DNA of 64,000 bases, taken from Ceratorhiza oryzae-sativae (lineage: Eukaryota > Basidiomycota > Agaricomycetes > Cantharellales > Ceratobasidiaceae). Positions 29,549 through 41,490 of this stretch are shown here, one piece after another (position 1 is the stretch's first letter; every line of letters begins with the position of its first letter). The stretch spans positions 1 through 64,000 of the forward strand of contig JARWMV010000240.1 in NCBI GenBank assembly GCA_030998015.1, given 5' to 3'. The position numbers were made by a program, and so were the translations under genes. The notes beneath the pieces are model-generated. The model did not search any database. It was not told the DNA's origin and saw only the letters and a program-made list of their open reading frames with translations.

Positions 29549-30178
29549 TGCTGTGACCCTCTGGATGCTTCCTTGCAAAGCACTTAAGTAGTGGCTGCAT
29601 TGACAGCTTGGTGCTATGCAGTATGTATTGAGTGTTCTAGTTACAGTGTTTGCTATGGTCTATGGTGGTTGACAAGATAAAGCAAGCTGAGGTGTCCAGT
29701 CTTGCTTTATCCTTCTTATATACACCCATGGCTGCAGTGACTGCAGATGTATTATCTAAGCACAGTCTGCAGTAGGTGCAGGTTATATACAGTACTATGG
29801 TTTAGGTAATTGTTTATCTTAAGTTTGTGCAGCTCCAAATCTTATAGAGCTGTGCAAGGTCCAAGGGGTAGGTGCTGAGGTCACATGATCCTGCCATAAG
29901 CACCAAGATCATGTGACAACTTGCTCCTTGCTCCAAGTAACAATGGAGAGAAATGCTGGAGCAAGTTCAGGGTAACCACCATAAGCACTGAGGTCACATG
30001 ACAACTTGCTCCTTGCTCCAAGTAACAAGGTAGAGAAATGCTGGAGCAAGTTCAGGGTAACCACCATAGGCGCCAAGATCATGTGACCTTGTTTATGGCT
30101 CATTCTGCTTAGGAAAAATGCCATAAATCTATAAACATATTTGGTTACTCTGTTATGTCTGTTTGACTGGTCATAACA
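29549..30178 (-). repeat. R2 5' LTR (630 bp)
   Basis: Starts TGCTGTGACC (start altered relative to TGTCATGACC of the other LTR), ends GGTCATAACA, and its outer end meets the cccaa target duplication. Confidence 0.9.
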
Positions 30179-30520
30179 CCCAAAGCTCCAACAGCCGCAA
30201 AAGGTTTTCTGGTTTGAGTAGAGCTTGGCTCTCACCCCCCCCTTCTGGTAGGTGTTGTGAGAGTCTTGACAAAATATCTGCTCTTCCATTCTTTGCCCCT
30301 TGGATGTATAGGATTTTGAAGTTGATTCTGGACAAAAATTCATGCCATTGTGCAACCTGGCCACTTGGTGGTTGGTTTGTTTTCCAATATTCCAGGATTC
30401 TTGTGGTCTGATATAATCTGGATGGAGTCTTCTGATCCCTCTAGTAAGTGGCACCAATGTTTCAGCACCTTGACAATTGCCAGCATTTCCTTCTTGTATA
30501 TGTTGTAGTTGCACTGTGCT
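30179..30520 (-). pseudogene. Element Y RNase H piece
   Basis: The minus strand matches the X RNase H tail (NYNIYKKEM-like start, KHWCHLLEG-like, and a PKGEGGESQALL-like end) with stops. It continues into 19955 once R2 is removed. X2 truncates it at 30521. Confidence 0.8.
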
Positions 30521-30882
30521 TGTTGACAACAACAAGTCAGGCAACAAGGAAAATGATGAGAAAAGAACTTGTATTCAACAAGAGGTCAAGTTCTTGAGGA
30601 GTCCTCTGCAAACTTGACCTGGTTTATATACATGATATGAGCCACATTGTAACAAACAAGTCCATGCAGTGAGTCATGACTGATAAGAGATAGAAGCAAC
30701 TGTGGAGCTGCAGAATTTCACATCAGAGTTGAAATACATCTTGGTTATTGGTCCAGAACATCCCCTGAATCACATGACACAGATATACCATAAAAGGCAA
30801 GTATGTTTTGAAGATGATCTCATAAAATGTAATAAATTGAGGAAATATTGTAGAGTGGATATATGCATGTCAGTTTGTGACA
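30521..30882 (-). repeat. X2 3' LTR (362 bp)
   Basis: TGTTGACAACAACAAGTCAG...GTTTGTGACA, bordered on the coding side by the polypurine tract. Confidence 0.9.
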
Positions 30883-30893
30883 CTTCCCCCCTT
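30883..30893 (-). promoter_or_regulatory. X2 polypurine tract
   Basis: CTTCCCCCCTT reads AAGGGGGGAAG on the coding strand, adjacent to the 3' LTR. Confidence 0.75.
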
Positions 30894-30989
30894 CAAGGTA
30901 CAGGGGTCATGGGGTGCCTTTGGATGTGACTTGACATAGTCAACCATGAGTTCTGGTGTGTTCACCAGGTCATTGTAAGTTAACCATTG

Positions 30990-31244
30990 TCACTTGTCAT
31001 AACCAAGCCATTTGACATAGTATTCAAAGATGTTAGACCTTTTGTTGTATTGCAACTTTATGATCTGTTCAACTTCAAATTCTTCTTCCCCTTCAGGAGT
31101 TACCACAGGTGGTGGTGGGGAAACCTGACATCCATAGGGGTTGTCTTTATATTTGGTCAGGAGTGAAATATGAAATACTGGGTGTATTTTCATGGTCATC
31201 GGCAAATCCAGTTTGAAGGCATGAGTGCTGTGTTGTGCTACCAC
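30990..31244 (-). pseudogene. X2 integrase tail and chromodomain
   Basis: GPY/F-adjacent HPVFHISLLTKY, then EGEEEFEVEQIIKLQYN and EYYVKWLGYDK, the chromodomain signature. Stops lie on both sides. The segment from 30894 to 30989 continues it without a clear end. Confidence 0.82.
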
Positions 31245-32162
31245 CTTGAATGGTCCAACTCTCTTGTGGGCCAGTTTCCTGGAAGCCTGTTGTGTCTGTA
31301 TGTCCTTGGTGTCAAGCCAGACTTTGTCTCCAACCCTCTGGTTTGCTATTTCTAGAGTGGCCTTAAGTTTGTCATGACCCTTTTGGAGCCATTCTGCATG
31401 GTTGTCTGCTAAGGGGAGTTCTTGTCCCTCCCTGTCCCCAACTGCCAGTCTTGGATGGAAACCATAGTTTCAAAAAAATGGTGATTTGCCAGTTGAGGCA
31501 TTGACACCATTATTGTAGGCAAATTCAGCCAAGGGTAAGAGTGAGACCCAGTCATCCTGCCAATCTGATACATAGTGTCTGATGTACCCTTCTACTACTT
31601 GGTTAGCCCTTTTGGACTGGCCATCTGTTTGAGGGTGATATGCTGTAGAGTAAGAAGGTTTTATATCCAGCCATTTGTACAAGTGCCTTAGGAATTTGGA
31701 TGCAAAGTTGGGGCCATGGTCTGAAATTGTTTTCTGTGGTAATCTGTGGAGTTTCCATACATAAGTTAGGAACAAGTTTGTGCAATCCATAGCACTGGCT
31801 TCTGATTGACATGGAATAAAATGGACCATTTTTGTCAGCTGGTCAACAACTGTAAATATGGCATCAAACCCTTCTGACAGGGGTAGCCCAGTGATCAGGT
31901 CATAGGTGATTTCCTCCCAAGGCTTTTCCAGTGCTGGTATTGGGTTTAAGAACCCTGGGGGAACTTGGTTGCCATGCTTGTTCCTGATACAGGATTTGCA
32001 ATGTGTGACATATTCATTGACTGATTTTTTCATTGATGACCATGCATATTTGTGGTTTAACAGTTTGTATGTTCTGAACTGTCCTGGGTGTCCTGCTGTT
32101 GGGTTATCATGATGACTTTCAATGACCAGCTTGCAGAGTTCTTTATTATTTGGGACATAGAT
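31245..32162 (-). pseudogene. X2 integrase
   Basis: Open from 32033 to 31470: zinc-binding second half (CKSCIRNKHG), then PWEEITYDLITGLPLS, VVDQLTKMVHFIPC, TISDHGPNFASKF and YHPQTDGQSKRANQVVEGY, covering the D,D catalytic positions and the approach to the Glu. Remnants on both sides hold the HHCC first half and the C-terminal region with stops. Confidence 0.86.
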
Positions 32163-33290
32163 TCAGTCCTTGTATTGTAAAAGTCCTTCATCCCATTCCC
32201 AATTTTTGACCTTCTCATTGTCATCTAAGGCTTTCAGCACTTTTGATAGGTGCTTGTCCCCTGGGATAGTGTCCCTAACAAGTTGTTCCAGGTCATTGTC
32301 CAGCATGATTGCTTGTAGCCACAATGATTTTAGCTCCAAAAATTGGTTTTGCACAAGCAGAGCTTGGCTCTCACTCCCCTCTTTAGGGATGTGCCTTGAC
32401 AGCCTAGAGAGTATGTCTGCCTGGCCATTCTTTGCCCCTTCGATGTATAGAATCTTGAATTCAAATCTGGATAGGAACTTGTGCCATCATGTGAGTCAGC
32501 CATTCAGTGGCTGATTTGTCTTCCAATACTCCAAGTTTTTGTGATCATGAACAATGTTTACTGGGTGTTCGGCCCCTTCTAGCAAGTGACACCAGTGCTT
32601 GAGGGCTTTTATAATTGCCAGCATTTCTTTGTTGTAGATATCGTAGTTCCTTTCTGCCAGAACCATAGCTTTGGAGTAGTAGGAGATTGGGTGGAGCATT
32701 CTGTCTTCTCCGTATTGCAATAGTACAGCACCTGTGGCATAGCCTGAGGCATCTGTTTCCAGAATAAATGGTTTGTTAGGCTCTGGCTGAATTAGGAGGG
32801 GGGCTTCTGTTAGTTTCTGCTTCAGGAAGTTCCATGCCCAATCCCTCTCCTCTGTCCATTCCCACTTTATGTCCTTCTTGACTATTTCATAAAGACATTT
32901 TGTGATTTTCAAAAAGTCTTTTATGAAGTGCCTTAACCAATTTGCAAATCCCAGCCCTTCCAGGACTTCAGTTGGGTTGGTAGGGGTTGGCCATTCAACA
33001 GCTTTTTCAACCTTGGCTGGGTCTACTTTAATTCCCTGGGGGGTCACTACTATTCCCAGGTAATCAACTTTGGTGACATCAAAAACACATTTCTCCAGAG
33101 CACAGTACAAGCCAGCCTTTTGAAGACAATGCAAGACTTCTCTGACATGTTTGTCATGCTCTTCTTGGGTTTTGGAGAACACTAGTATGTTGTCCATATA
33201 AATTACAACATAGATGCCCTCAATGTCTTGGAATTCCTCTTGGATCATAGCCATAAAGGTCCCCAGTGTGTTCTTCTGGCCAAATTGCAT
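32163..33290 (-). pseudogene. X2 RT C-terminal half and RNase H
   Basis: QFGQKNTLGTFMAMIQEEF, YMDNILVFSKTQ (active-site Asp to Asn), the FIKDFLKITK connection, RNase H ETDASGYATGAVLLQY and HDHKNLEYW. A stop at about 32495 breaks the RNase H to integrase link. Confidence 0.87.
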
Positions 33291-33292
33291 GA

Positions 33293-34351
33293 CTAAGGCT
33301 CATACAACCTGTATTTGGTCTTAAAAGCAGCTCTCCATTCATCTCCTTCCCAAATCCATATAAGATTAAAACCCCACTTTAAATCAAACTTGGTGAATAT
33401 CTTTGCCCCATGCAGGGTCTCCACAATATCATTGATGTGTGGGAGTGGGTATACATTGGAGATGGTCATCTCATTTAGCTGCTGGTAGTCAATGCACATG
33501 CGCAGCTTCCCATTCTTCTTTTTAACAAATATGACTGGGGATGCCATTGGTGACCTCAAGGGTCTAATATGCCCTGCTTTCAACTGGCAGTCCAGGGTCT
33601 TGCACAATTCTGCATCTTCTTTGACACCTACACTATATATGGGACCATGCCTTGGCTTAGCATCAGGTTTTAAGTCTATCTCCATATCCCACTTTCTATG
33701 AGGTGGTAATGGCTGGACATCATCTTCTTCAGCAACTATTTTCTTGAATTCTTTGTATTTTGCTGGGAGTGAGTCTAAAGCATCCAACTGGAGCTCCTTG
33801 GGTTCATTGGCCTGCACATGTAGGGGTTTGGTGATGCAATGCTTTAAGCATACTGGCAAGTTGAATTTCATGTCCTTTCCATCCCAATCAATGTCAGGGT
33901 TATGGAATTTGAGCCATAACATGCCCAGGACTAAATCATTCTTGCCAATGTTCACAACATAAGCACTGAGGATCTCTTGGTGCTCTTGAATGCACAACTC
34001 AAAGGTGCAATAGTGGGTCACAGACCTGGAGTCAATCTCCCTTCCATTGATTACTTGTAGTTTCTTTGGTGTTTTTAGGGCAACAATAGGGATATGATAT
34101 TGTTTAACAAGGTCTTCATGTATAAATACTGATGTGGCCCCTGAATCAATCATGGCCCATCCATTGAGCTTTTTCATATTGTATGCAGACTTGTGTTCAG
34201 GGGTTGTGTGCAGAGGAAATGCATGAAAGAAAAACTGAAGTTGTGATTGGTTTCCTAACAACATACATTTCATTTCCATATTTTTATTTTTGCTCTGCAC
34301 ACTTTGTAACATAGCACCCAAGACTGCCCCCCTGGCATGGTTTGAGCTCAT
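33293..34351 (-). pseudogene. X2 protease and RT N-terminal half
   Basis: A 352-residue frame: protease AMIDSGATSVFIHEDLV, then RT GHIRPLRSPMASPVIFVKKK, RMCIDYQQLNEMTI and FTKFDLKWGFN. This is the uninterrupted counterpart of the X1 region split by S1 at 2312. The frame is lost near 33293 at YRLYEP. Confidence 0.88.
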
Positions 34352-35565
34352 TCTTTTACCAACTCATCGTTGGTTGTTTCTACATCCTCTACAACCACCT
34401 TGTATCCTGACATCTTGGCTGAGGGACATTTGGCAGTGATATGGCCATGCCCTCCACAGTTGTAGCAGGTATTCGTCCCCTTTCCTTTCCCTGTGCTATC
34501 CAGGTCCATTGTGTCTGGGTCTTTTGCCTTGGGGGCTGCCGGCAGGTGATTATCCTTCTTTATGTCCTTAAAGGACTCTTGGACATTGGAGTTGCTACCA
34601 TCATAACAGACAGTAGGAACCATGAAACCCTTGGCGTTGGGCCCAATGGCCACAATTTGGCCCTTTACCACCTTGCTGTCCTTGATCTTGTATACTTACT
34701 CCCCATTCCTGAACCTTTCCCTTGGGGGATTGCTTTGGGAGGTAGTCATTGGCTTACTGGACAAGGCATTATTGCTGCTAGACTTGTTGCCTCCATGGGA
34801 CATCTTTTTGCTACCAAACAAGATAAGGTGATGGTTGATTTCCAGGGCCCACTGAGTGAGCTGGGCAAAGGTCTTAGTGTGGGGATCATAGTTTTGGGCC
34901 ACCATGCTGTCTGTTACATCAGATGATAAGCCATCATAGAATTGGTCACGCATGGCCACATCATTGTAATTGAGCCCTGTTGAGTATAAGTTGAACAGGG
35001 TGAGATAGTCTTGGACTGTCTTGGATTGTGTCAATTTCTGCCATTTATCATGGTTATTTTCAGTGCAGTTCAAGTCTCCATAACAGGTAGTAAATTCTTG
35101 CCAAAACAGGTTAGCATTGTGAAGCCATGGAACTGTGGTTCCAGGGTTTAGGATTTTGAATTCCTCATATGAGTTGACCCATTTGGCAGCAGACCCTTTG
35201 AGATAAGACATGACAAAGGTGACCACCTGATCAGCAGAGTGCCCACTCATGTTTGTGTTGATGTATCAAGCACATGCAATTCTAAATGAAATGGTGTCTT
35301 CATGCTTTGTGCCATCAAACTTTTGGGGAGCAGCCATTTTAACTTTTGCGGTTGATCTGCTAGAGGTAGTGGTGGTTGCCAGCTGTGGCTGGGTCACACT
35401 GGAGGACAGTTGCACTTGGGCAGTGCCTGAGCCACCCAAGGAGGTATTGATTTGTGCTTCAATGTGCATGATAGTGGTTTGGAGTATTGCTAACATGCCA
35501 ACTAAGTTGTTAATGTTGGTGGCCAGCCCAGCCACATTGGTCTCTATCTTCATCTGGTTTGTTGT

Positions 35566-36108
35566 TGTCGAGGCCAGAGCCTTAGACAGGGGCAAATACC
35601 TCAAAGGGTAACACCCAACTCTACTGCAATAAATACAGAGAGTCAACCTGCAATGTCTAAGGGACATGCAGGGAAGGAGGAAGGGGTAGAAGGCAGTGAG
35701 GTGCCAAGGATATGAGTTATCAGAGGTGCACTTGTACTTAAGAGTACTGGGCAGAGACTGTTATGGCTTGGTGACCACACAGGTAGAGGGGATGACAGGA
35801 CAAGAGGTTGAGTTCTGAGGCTTAAGGCTCTCAGACTCTCCCATATATATTCAGCTAGCTACCATGTACAAGTTCCCATACAGCACAGAGGTGAGATACA
35901 ACTGCAAGAGAGTAACTGAGATGAGACAAATACAGTGTTAGAGCAAGCTGAGATGAAAATACTCAAAATAAGTGCCATGGCACTATTACATAATGTAGCA
36001 ATGCATATATTGTAAAAAATAGAATAAACTCAACTTAGAGAAAAATATAAAAGATGAAAAATGAAAATAAAATATAATAAATGGTGCTCATGACGTTGGG
36101 TCATGAAA
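35566..36108 (-). repeat. S2 solo LTR (543 bp), target duplication gttgt
   Basis: Bounded by gttgt at 35561-35565 and 36109-36113 inside X2 gag. It starts TGTCGAGGCCAGAGCC and ends GGTCATGAAA. It is nearly identical in length and sequence to 43202-43744. Orientation is tentative. Confidence 0.88.
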
Positions 36109-36233
36109 GTTGTGAGTTTTGCTTTGAGCAAGTCTGTGTAGGTTTTATTATTATGTTCAACATCTCCAATATCATTTTGGAGGTTGTTGGTTCACTCTTG
36201 CAATTCATCCATTGACTGAAGCATATAGATCAC

Positions 36234-37540
36234 TGTTACAGGTCAGGGTACACTTGGATATCTAGAGCTTAAGCAAATGTAGATATGTTAGTATACACTA
36301 ATTGTACTCAATACTTCTTAGACTAGAGTAAGAAGGCTCAAAGTAGTTGCAATGCAATCAAGTAACACTCAAGGTAGTCTTAATCTTTCACAGTGTAAAC
36401 TGACTAATTTATAGGTATAAAGAGCAAGACTACTATGGTCAGGTTCCCTTAGATATCTTAAATGTAGTTCAGCCCTAGTCGCTTGGACTAACTGATACTA
36501 ATCTTAATACTAGGCTTAAGCAATAGCTTATAGGATAGATGGTGGGCTGCCTAATGCATGTACTTCCTCAGCTACAGGTACTTATATTTCCTCTAATAGC
36601 TGGTACTTAATGTCACGCTCAATCAGGCAATATTGTATCCTTATATAACTCTGTATATAAGATACAATGACTCAGACAGTATATAACTAATATGGTACTT
36701 TATTCCTCAGTACTAGTTATATAAGAAATCACACACAGACAAGAGAAATAGAAAGAGAAAAGAAACCAATAACCAGTCTGGGTTGAGTAGAGGAGGGAAG
36801 GTGTCTGGAAGGGCCTCAGAGGAGGTCCTTTTATACCCTGAGGAGGGCATTCCAGAGCCAAATAGATACATGCATGCCAGTGCAATCATCAAAAGAGGGT
36901 ACTGCTATACTTGGGGTACAGCCTAGCCCAGTATAGGATAAAAGAGTAAAGACAGGGTGTGGATTGAAGGCATTGATGCATCTGAGACCTGCTATTGGCT
37001 TGTAGATCATATTATCATAGTATATACATGTAATGAACAGAGGCTACATCTCAGTGAGTCATAAAGTGAGTCAGAGAAGCTTCTGGATCAATTTGGGAAG
37101 CTCTCCTGACTCACTGGAGTCATTAGATCTTGATTGATGGTCCAGTAAGATTCTAATGATCTTCGGGCCATTCCGGCGCGAGGATCCGGTGGATCGCGAC
37201 GATCTTCGGGCAGCAGATACTGCCGAAGATTAGCTATCGATAGAGCATAAGATCGCTTTGATAGCGTAAGCGGTTGCCGAGATATGAGCGGTGCGATGTT
37301 GTAATCAATATCTCCTGATAAGAGGAAATATCGCAACCTCTGTATCTCTCTGAGATCTTATCGTAAAAACTTAATAAAATATGCGTTGGAGAGCGGGAAA
37401 TTTGTACTATTTAATGGAACAGAAAATAGTACAATTCAGAGCGCATACAAATTCAAGTATTTCACAATTTAATTACAGAGGCATCGCTTGAGGTTGGCAG
37501 AGCAGACTAAAATAATAGAAAATGTTAGTGATCCATAACA
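36234..37540 (-). repeat. S1 solo LTR (1307 bp), target duplication atcac, CpG-rich half
   Basis: TGTTACAGGTCAGGG...ATCCATAACA with atcac at 36229-36233 and 37541-37545, inside X2 gag. Positions about 37150-37400 keep many CpG sites (for example CCGGCGCGAGGATCCGGTGG) that are TpG/CpA in the other S1 copies, so this is the least decayed copy. Open frames inside it are incidental. Confidence 0.94.
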
Positions 37541-37976
37541 ATCACTTTCTCTCTGTCAGACATATTTGCCCAAGCAGGGGCAGGGGTTTGTTATGCCATT
37601 TCATGGATGTTTCAGATAAATTCTAGGGCAACAGAGGTGATAGGGAATTACAGGGAATTGAGAGTTGTTTTGGTACCAGAAGGTTTCTATACCCCACACA
37701 AGTCTATAAATTTCAAAGTTTCCAACCCCCCCAAATCTCAGCCATGTATCGTCCAAGTCCCAACTCTTGGTGTCCTGGCAACAATACAGTGGTTCCACCC
37801 TCTTTAGTTTAGTTTGATCCTGAAGGAGTGCCTCCTTGGGGAAAATCAATTTGGGCTGCTGGAAGGGGTGCTTCTTCCTGAATTGGCAAGCCTGTGCCAC
37901 TTAGAAAGATAGGATGAGGGAGGTCTGAAGGAGTTGAGAAGGTAGGGAAGGCATACTTGTGGGGCCCAGTTGTTTC

Positions 37977-38517
37977 TCAGACTAGTGCTTGTAGTTCAAG
38001 ATGGTTGTGGAGGAGGGATATATAGTCCTCCTGGTGTTTGCACAACCACTTGGTTAGGCATGCGCAGTGGGCCTCAGCTTTGTGGAGTTTTTCACAAGTT
38101 TCTTCATACCTATTATGGTAATGACAATACCTGTCTTGGAAATTTTTGATGGTATCTAGTAGGTGACAAAGGAGTTGTTGGCCAAGGTTTTCCAGCTTAT
38201 AGCTGGTGACAGGGGATGATGTAGTAGTATAGGAATTTATCCTTCTTAGGACAGTAAGGACAGTGTGCTGGGAAGGTGGCTCCATTTGCCTGATGGCAAA
38301 TCTTACACTCAGGGGCACCCAGCTTGGTAACAAAGGCTTGTTGGGCTTGTCCAACTTTCTGGGGACAGACTTTGATGATTTTCACACAGTTAAAATTGAT
38401 GTGCCCAGCCTCTTCAAGGATGTCTTTGACCAAGTTGAGAGTGAAGCAGTGGATAGACAGGTGTCTGAACCACCCACACAAATGGCAGTGCTGGTCTTCT
38501 GTAAAGGGTTGCACCAC
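37977..38517 (-). pseudogene. X2 extra ORF upstream of gag, two overlapping frames
   Basis: Frame a (38517-38197): CHLCGWFRHLSIHC and CKICHQANGATFPAHCPYC. Frame b (38354-37977): coiled-coil-like (NLGQQLLCHLLDTIKNFQDR). The same +1 relation and overlap as in X1 argue that the arrangement is ancestral, not a chance lesion. Function unknown. Confidence 0.6.
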
Positions 38518-38929
38518 TGAGGGCTGTGTGTTGTGTCAGAGACATACTTGATCAAGAGCAAGATAGAACAAGAAGAAAAATAGACCCTTTCCTGAGTCTA
38601 TTGGAATAGGAAGGTGACCTCCATTGCTCAGCTACTTAAGGGCAATGAGCAACCCCACCTCTTGTTGATGAAAGAGATTAGAGAACCAAAGCTTGTTACA
38701 ACATGTGAGGGACCCAACCTTTGGTCAGTGAGCTGCTGTGTCCACAAGGACCAATAACACTTCAACTGATATAGGTATGTGAGGTTTCACAGAGGCATGT
38801 ATAGGGCAACAATGTCTTGTGGCTGTGGATAGGTGGAGTAGGATTGGGGACAGCAACAAAGTGTTATCTTGAGACTACACCAACAGTGTTCCAGACATAT
38901 CCCAGGCAACACAGAGACTTACAATTGAG

Positions 38930-38943
38930 CAAGAACTTGACCT
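38930..38943 (-). promoter_or_regulatory. X2 self-priming primer-binding site
   Basis: CAAGAACTTGACCT lies 2 nt from the LTR. Its exact complement AGGTCAAGTTCTTG is at 39008-39021 in the LTR, about 34 nt past the minus-strand TATATAA (39055-39049). Confidence 0.68.
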
Positions 38944-38945
38944 GA

Positions 38946-39307
38946 TGTCAATGATGACAAGTCAGGCAATGAGGAAAATGATGAGAAAAGAACTTGTATT
39001 CAACAAGAGGTCAAGTTCTTGAGGAGTCCTCTGTGAACTTGACCCAGTTTATATACATGATACAAGCCACATTGTAACAAACAAGTCCATACAGTGAGTC
39101 ATGACCTATAAGAGATAGAAGTGACTGCAGAGCTGTGGAATTTCACATCAGAGTTGAAATACATCTTGGTCATCAGTCCAGAACATCCTTTGAGTCACAT
39201 GACACAGATATACCATAAAAGGCAAGTATGTTTTGAAAATGATCTCATAAAATGTAATAAATCAAGAAAATATTATAGAATGGATATATGCATGTCAGTT
39301 TGTGACA
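38946..39307 (-). repeat. X2 5' LTR (362 bp)
   Basis: TGTCAATGATGACAAGTC...GTTTGTGACA, the same length as the 3' LTR, with TATA box and primer complement. Confidence 0.9.
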
Positions 39308-40087
39308 GCTCCCCTGCACTCATCCAATGCAATCTGCCTATCAGATGGCACAGACAAAAATTCAGATCCATTGGAAGAGCTTTAAGGGGTGAAATCCTGC
39401 CAAAACACCCCTGAAACAGGAAAAAATCCCTGGACATTGCTGCACATGGCCACCCAGACCAATTCAAGTGATTCTGAGGATACTAGTGTATTTAGGGATG
39501 TCAATTACCCCTATCTCATGCCCTGGACCTGCTTAGAACATTATGAGAACATGTGCCCACTTGCACTCTGTTGATTCACCAGGTTTCAATGCAGTCACCC
39601 AGGGGTGAGTCAGGTTCACAGTAATGTAAGGCAACTGGCAAAAAGCAAGATATGTTGATAGGGGTTTCTGGACCTCAGGAGCACATTGGGCTCATTTAAA
39701 AAAAGCTGAATATCCTGTTTAAGGTGAGTTTGTGCATCTGTGCACTTTTGTGAATATTATCTGGGCACTAATTGGCTGCAATCTGGGTCATTTTATTGAT
39801 ATAGACATTGAAGTGATATTAACAAGAAGCTAGGAATTTTGCGCATTTAATGAGCTACTTATGAAGAATTTTCAGCATGTTTTAGTGGTTGCTGGTCATT
39901 GACCCATTATTCTAATAACAGTACATGTGCTGCAAAGCCAGAAATACAGGGCTCCACCATATATGGAGTATACAGTTCAAAGCCCTGCTTTGTGTGCATT
40001 TAATGAGGTCTCAAACAAATGGATAGACACAGTTTTGAGGACACTCATTGCTGGGATTCCAGCAATCCTGCAAAAATCCTGCACAGT
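39308..40087. other. Unassigned AT-rich stretch between X2 and an S1 LTR
   Basis: 780 bp. No retroelement domain, RNA gene or convincing reading frame was seen. The only open frames are short and lack family-like features. Confidence 0.5.
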
Positions 40088-41393
40088 TGTTACAGGTCAG
40101 GGTCCACTTGAATATCTAGAGCTTAAGCAAGTATAGATATGTTAGTATACACTAATTGTACTCAATACTTCTTAGACTAGAGTAAGAAGGCTCAAAGTAG
40201 TTGCAATGCAATCAAGTAACACTCAAGGTAGTCTTAATCTTTCACAGTGTAAACTGACTAATTTATAGTTATAAAGAGCAAGACTACTATGGTCAGGTTC
40301 CCTTAGATATCTTAAATGTAGTTCAGCCCTAGTCACTTGGACTAACTGATACTAATCTTAATACTAGACTTAAGTGATAGCTTATTGGATAGATGTTGGG
40401 CTGCCTAATGTATGTACTTCCTCAGCTACAGGTACTTAGATTTCCTCTAATAGCTGGTACTTAATGTCATGCTCAATCAGGCAATATTGTATCCTTATAT
40501 ATCTCTGTATATAAGATACAATGACTCAGACAGTATATAACTAATATGGTACTTTATTCCTCAGTACTAGTTATATAATAAATCACACACAGACAATAGA
40601 ATTTGAAAGAGAAAAGAAACCAATAACCAGTCTGGGTTGAGTAAGAGGAGGAGGTGGTCTGGAAGGGCCTCAGAGGAGGTCCTTTTATACCCTGAGGAGG
40701 GCATTCCAGAGCCAAATAGATACATGCATGCCAGTGCAATCATCAAAAGAGAGCACTGCTATACTTGGGGTACACCCTAGCCCAGTATAGGATAAAAGAG
40801 TAAAGACAGGGTGTGGATCAAAGGCATTGGTGCATCTGAGACCTGCTATTGGCTTGTTGATCATATTATCATAGTATATACATGTAATGAATGGAAGCTA
40901 CATCTCAGTGAGTCATAAAGTGAGTCAGAGAAGCTTCTGGATCAATTAGGAAGGCTCTCCTGACTCACTGGAGTCATTAGATCTTGATTGATGGTCCAGT
41001 AAGATTCTAATGATCTTTGGGCTATTCCAGCACAAGGATCTGGTGGATCGCAATGATCTTTGCACAGCAGATACCGCCAAAGATTAGCTATCAATAGAGC
41101 ATAAGATCACTTTGATAGTGTCATCAGTTGCCAAGATATGAGTGGTGCAATGTTGTAATCAATATCTCCTGATAAGAGGAAATATTGCAACCTCTAAATC
41201 TCTCTGAGTTCTTAAGATAAAATCACAATAAAATATGCATTGGACAGAGGAGATTTTTTACTATTTAATGGAACACAAATAGTACAAATTTGGACACATA
41301 CAAATTCATTTAATTTCAAGAAAATTACAGAGGCATTGCTTGAGGTTAGCAGAGCAGACTAAAATAATAGAAAAATGTTAGTGATCCATAACA
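40088..41393 (-). repeat. S1 LTR (1306 bp), no target duplication
   Basis: TGTTACAGGTCAGGGTCC...GATCCATAACA. The flanks (acagt and cattg) do not match, unlike the other S1 copies, which suggests that recombination or a deletion removed one side. Confidence 0.9.
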
Positions 41394-41490
41394 CATTGCC
41401 ACTTGGTTGACCTGGTTTGCCACATGTTCCAGGATGGCCAGGATGGGTTGGAGATCATTATCATTTCACATATGTTCAATGATTTGATTT
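41394..41490. other. Short retroelement remnant
   Basis: 97 bp between two LTRs. The minus strand could encode a gag-like piece, but it is too short to assign. Confidence 0.3.

Larger units (their letters stand above)
19956..30178 (-). mobile_element. R2: second chromodomain Ty3/gypsy element with Rep module, CpG-decayed
   Basis: 10,223 bp with target duplication cccaa (19951-19955 and 30179-30183), inserted in Y pol. It has the same gene order as R1, including all three extra genes. Most CpG sites kept in R1 are TpG or CpA here. RT has YMDN, gag has a CGA-to-TGA stop, and both LTRs are 630 bp. R1 and R2 differ beyond CpG decay, so they are separate lineages of one family. Confidence 0.93.
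34348..37595 (-). pseudogene. X2 Gag, split by S2 and S1 LTRs
   Basis: Capsid region (YLKGSAAKWVNSYEEF, VQDYLTLFNLYSTGL) and CCHC knuckle CYNCGGHGHITAKC at 35565-34348, a middle piece at 36233-36109 (between the two LTRs) and the N-terminus at 37595-37541, where the third codon is a stop. Removing the two LTRs gives the X1 gag order. Confidence 0.85.
30521..39307 (-). mobile_element. X2: Ty3/gypsy retrotransposon with both LTRs, interrupted twice
   Basis: Both LTRs are 362 bp. Minus-strand order: LTR, self-priming site, zinc-knuckle/coiled-coil ORF, gag (split by an S2 LTR at 35566 and an S1 LTR at 36234), protease, RT, RNase H, integrase, chromodomain, polypurine tract, LTR. RT has YMDN and there are several stops. 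No matching target duplication was found at the outer ends (gtgct against gctcc). Confidence 0.9.

Noticed and set aside
36700..37336. Open frames inside S1 LTRs (for example 36700-36885, 37088-37336, 40554-40739)
   Set aside because: They lie in non-coding LTR sequence, are not kept between copies and show no domain.
36234..41393. The two S1 LTRs at 36234 and 40088 as the ends of one full element
   Set aside because: The first has its own perfect target duplication and the sequence between them is X2 gag, X2 leader, the X2 LTR and unassigned DNA, not an S1 interior.
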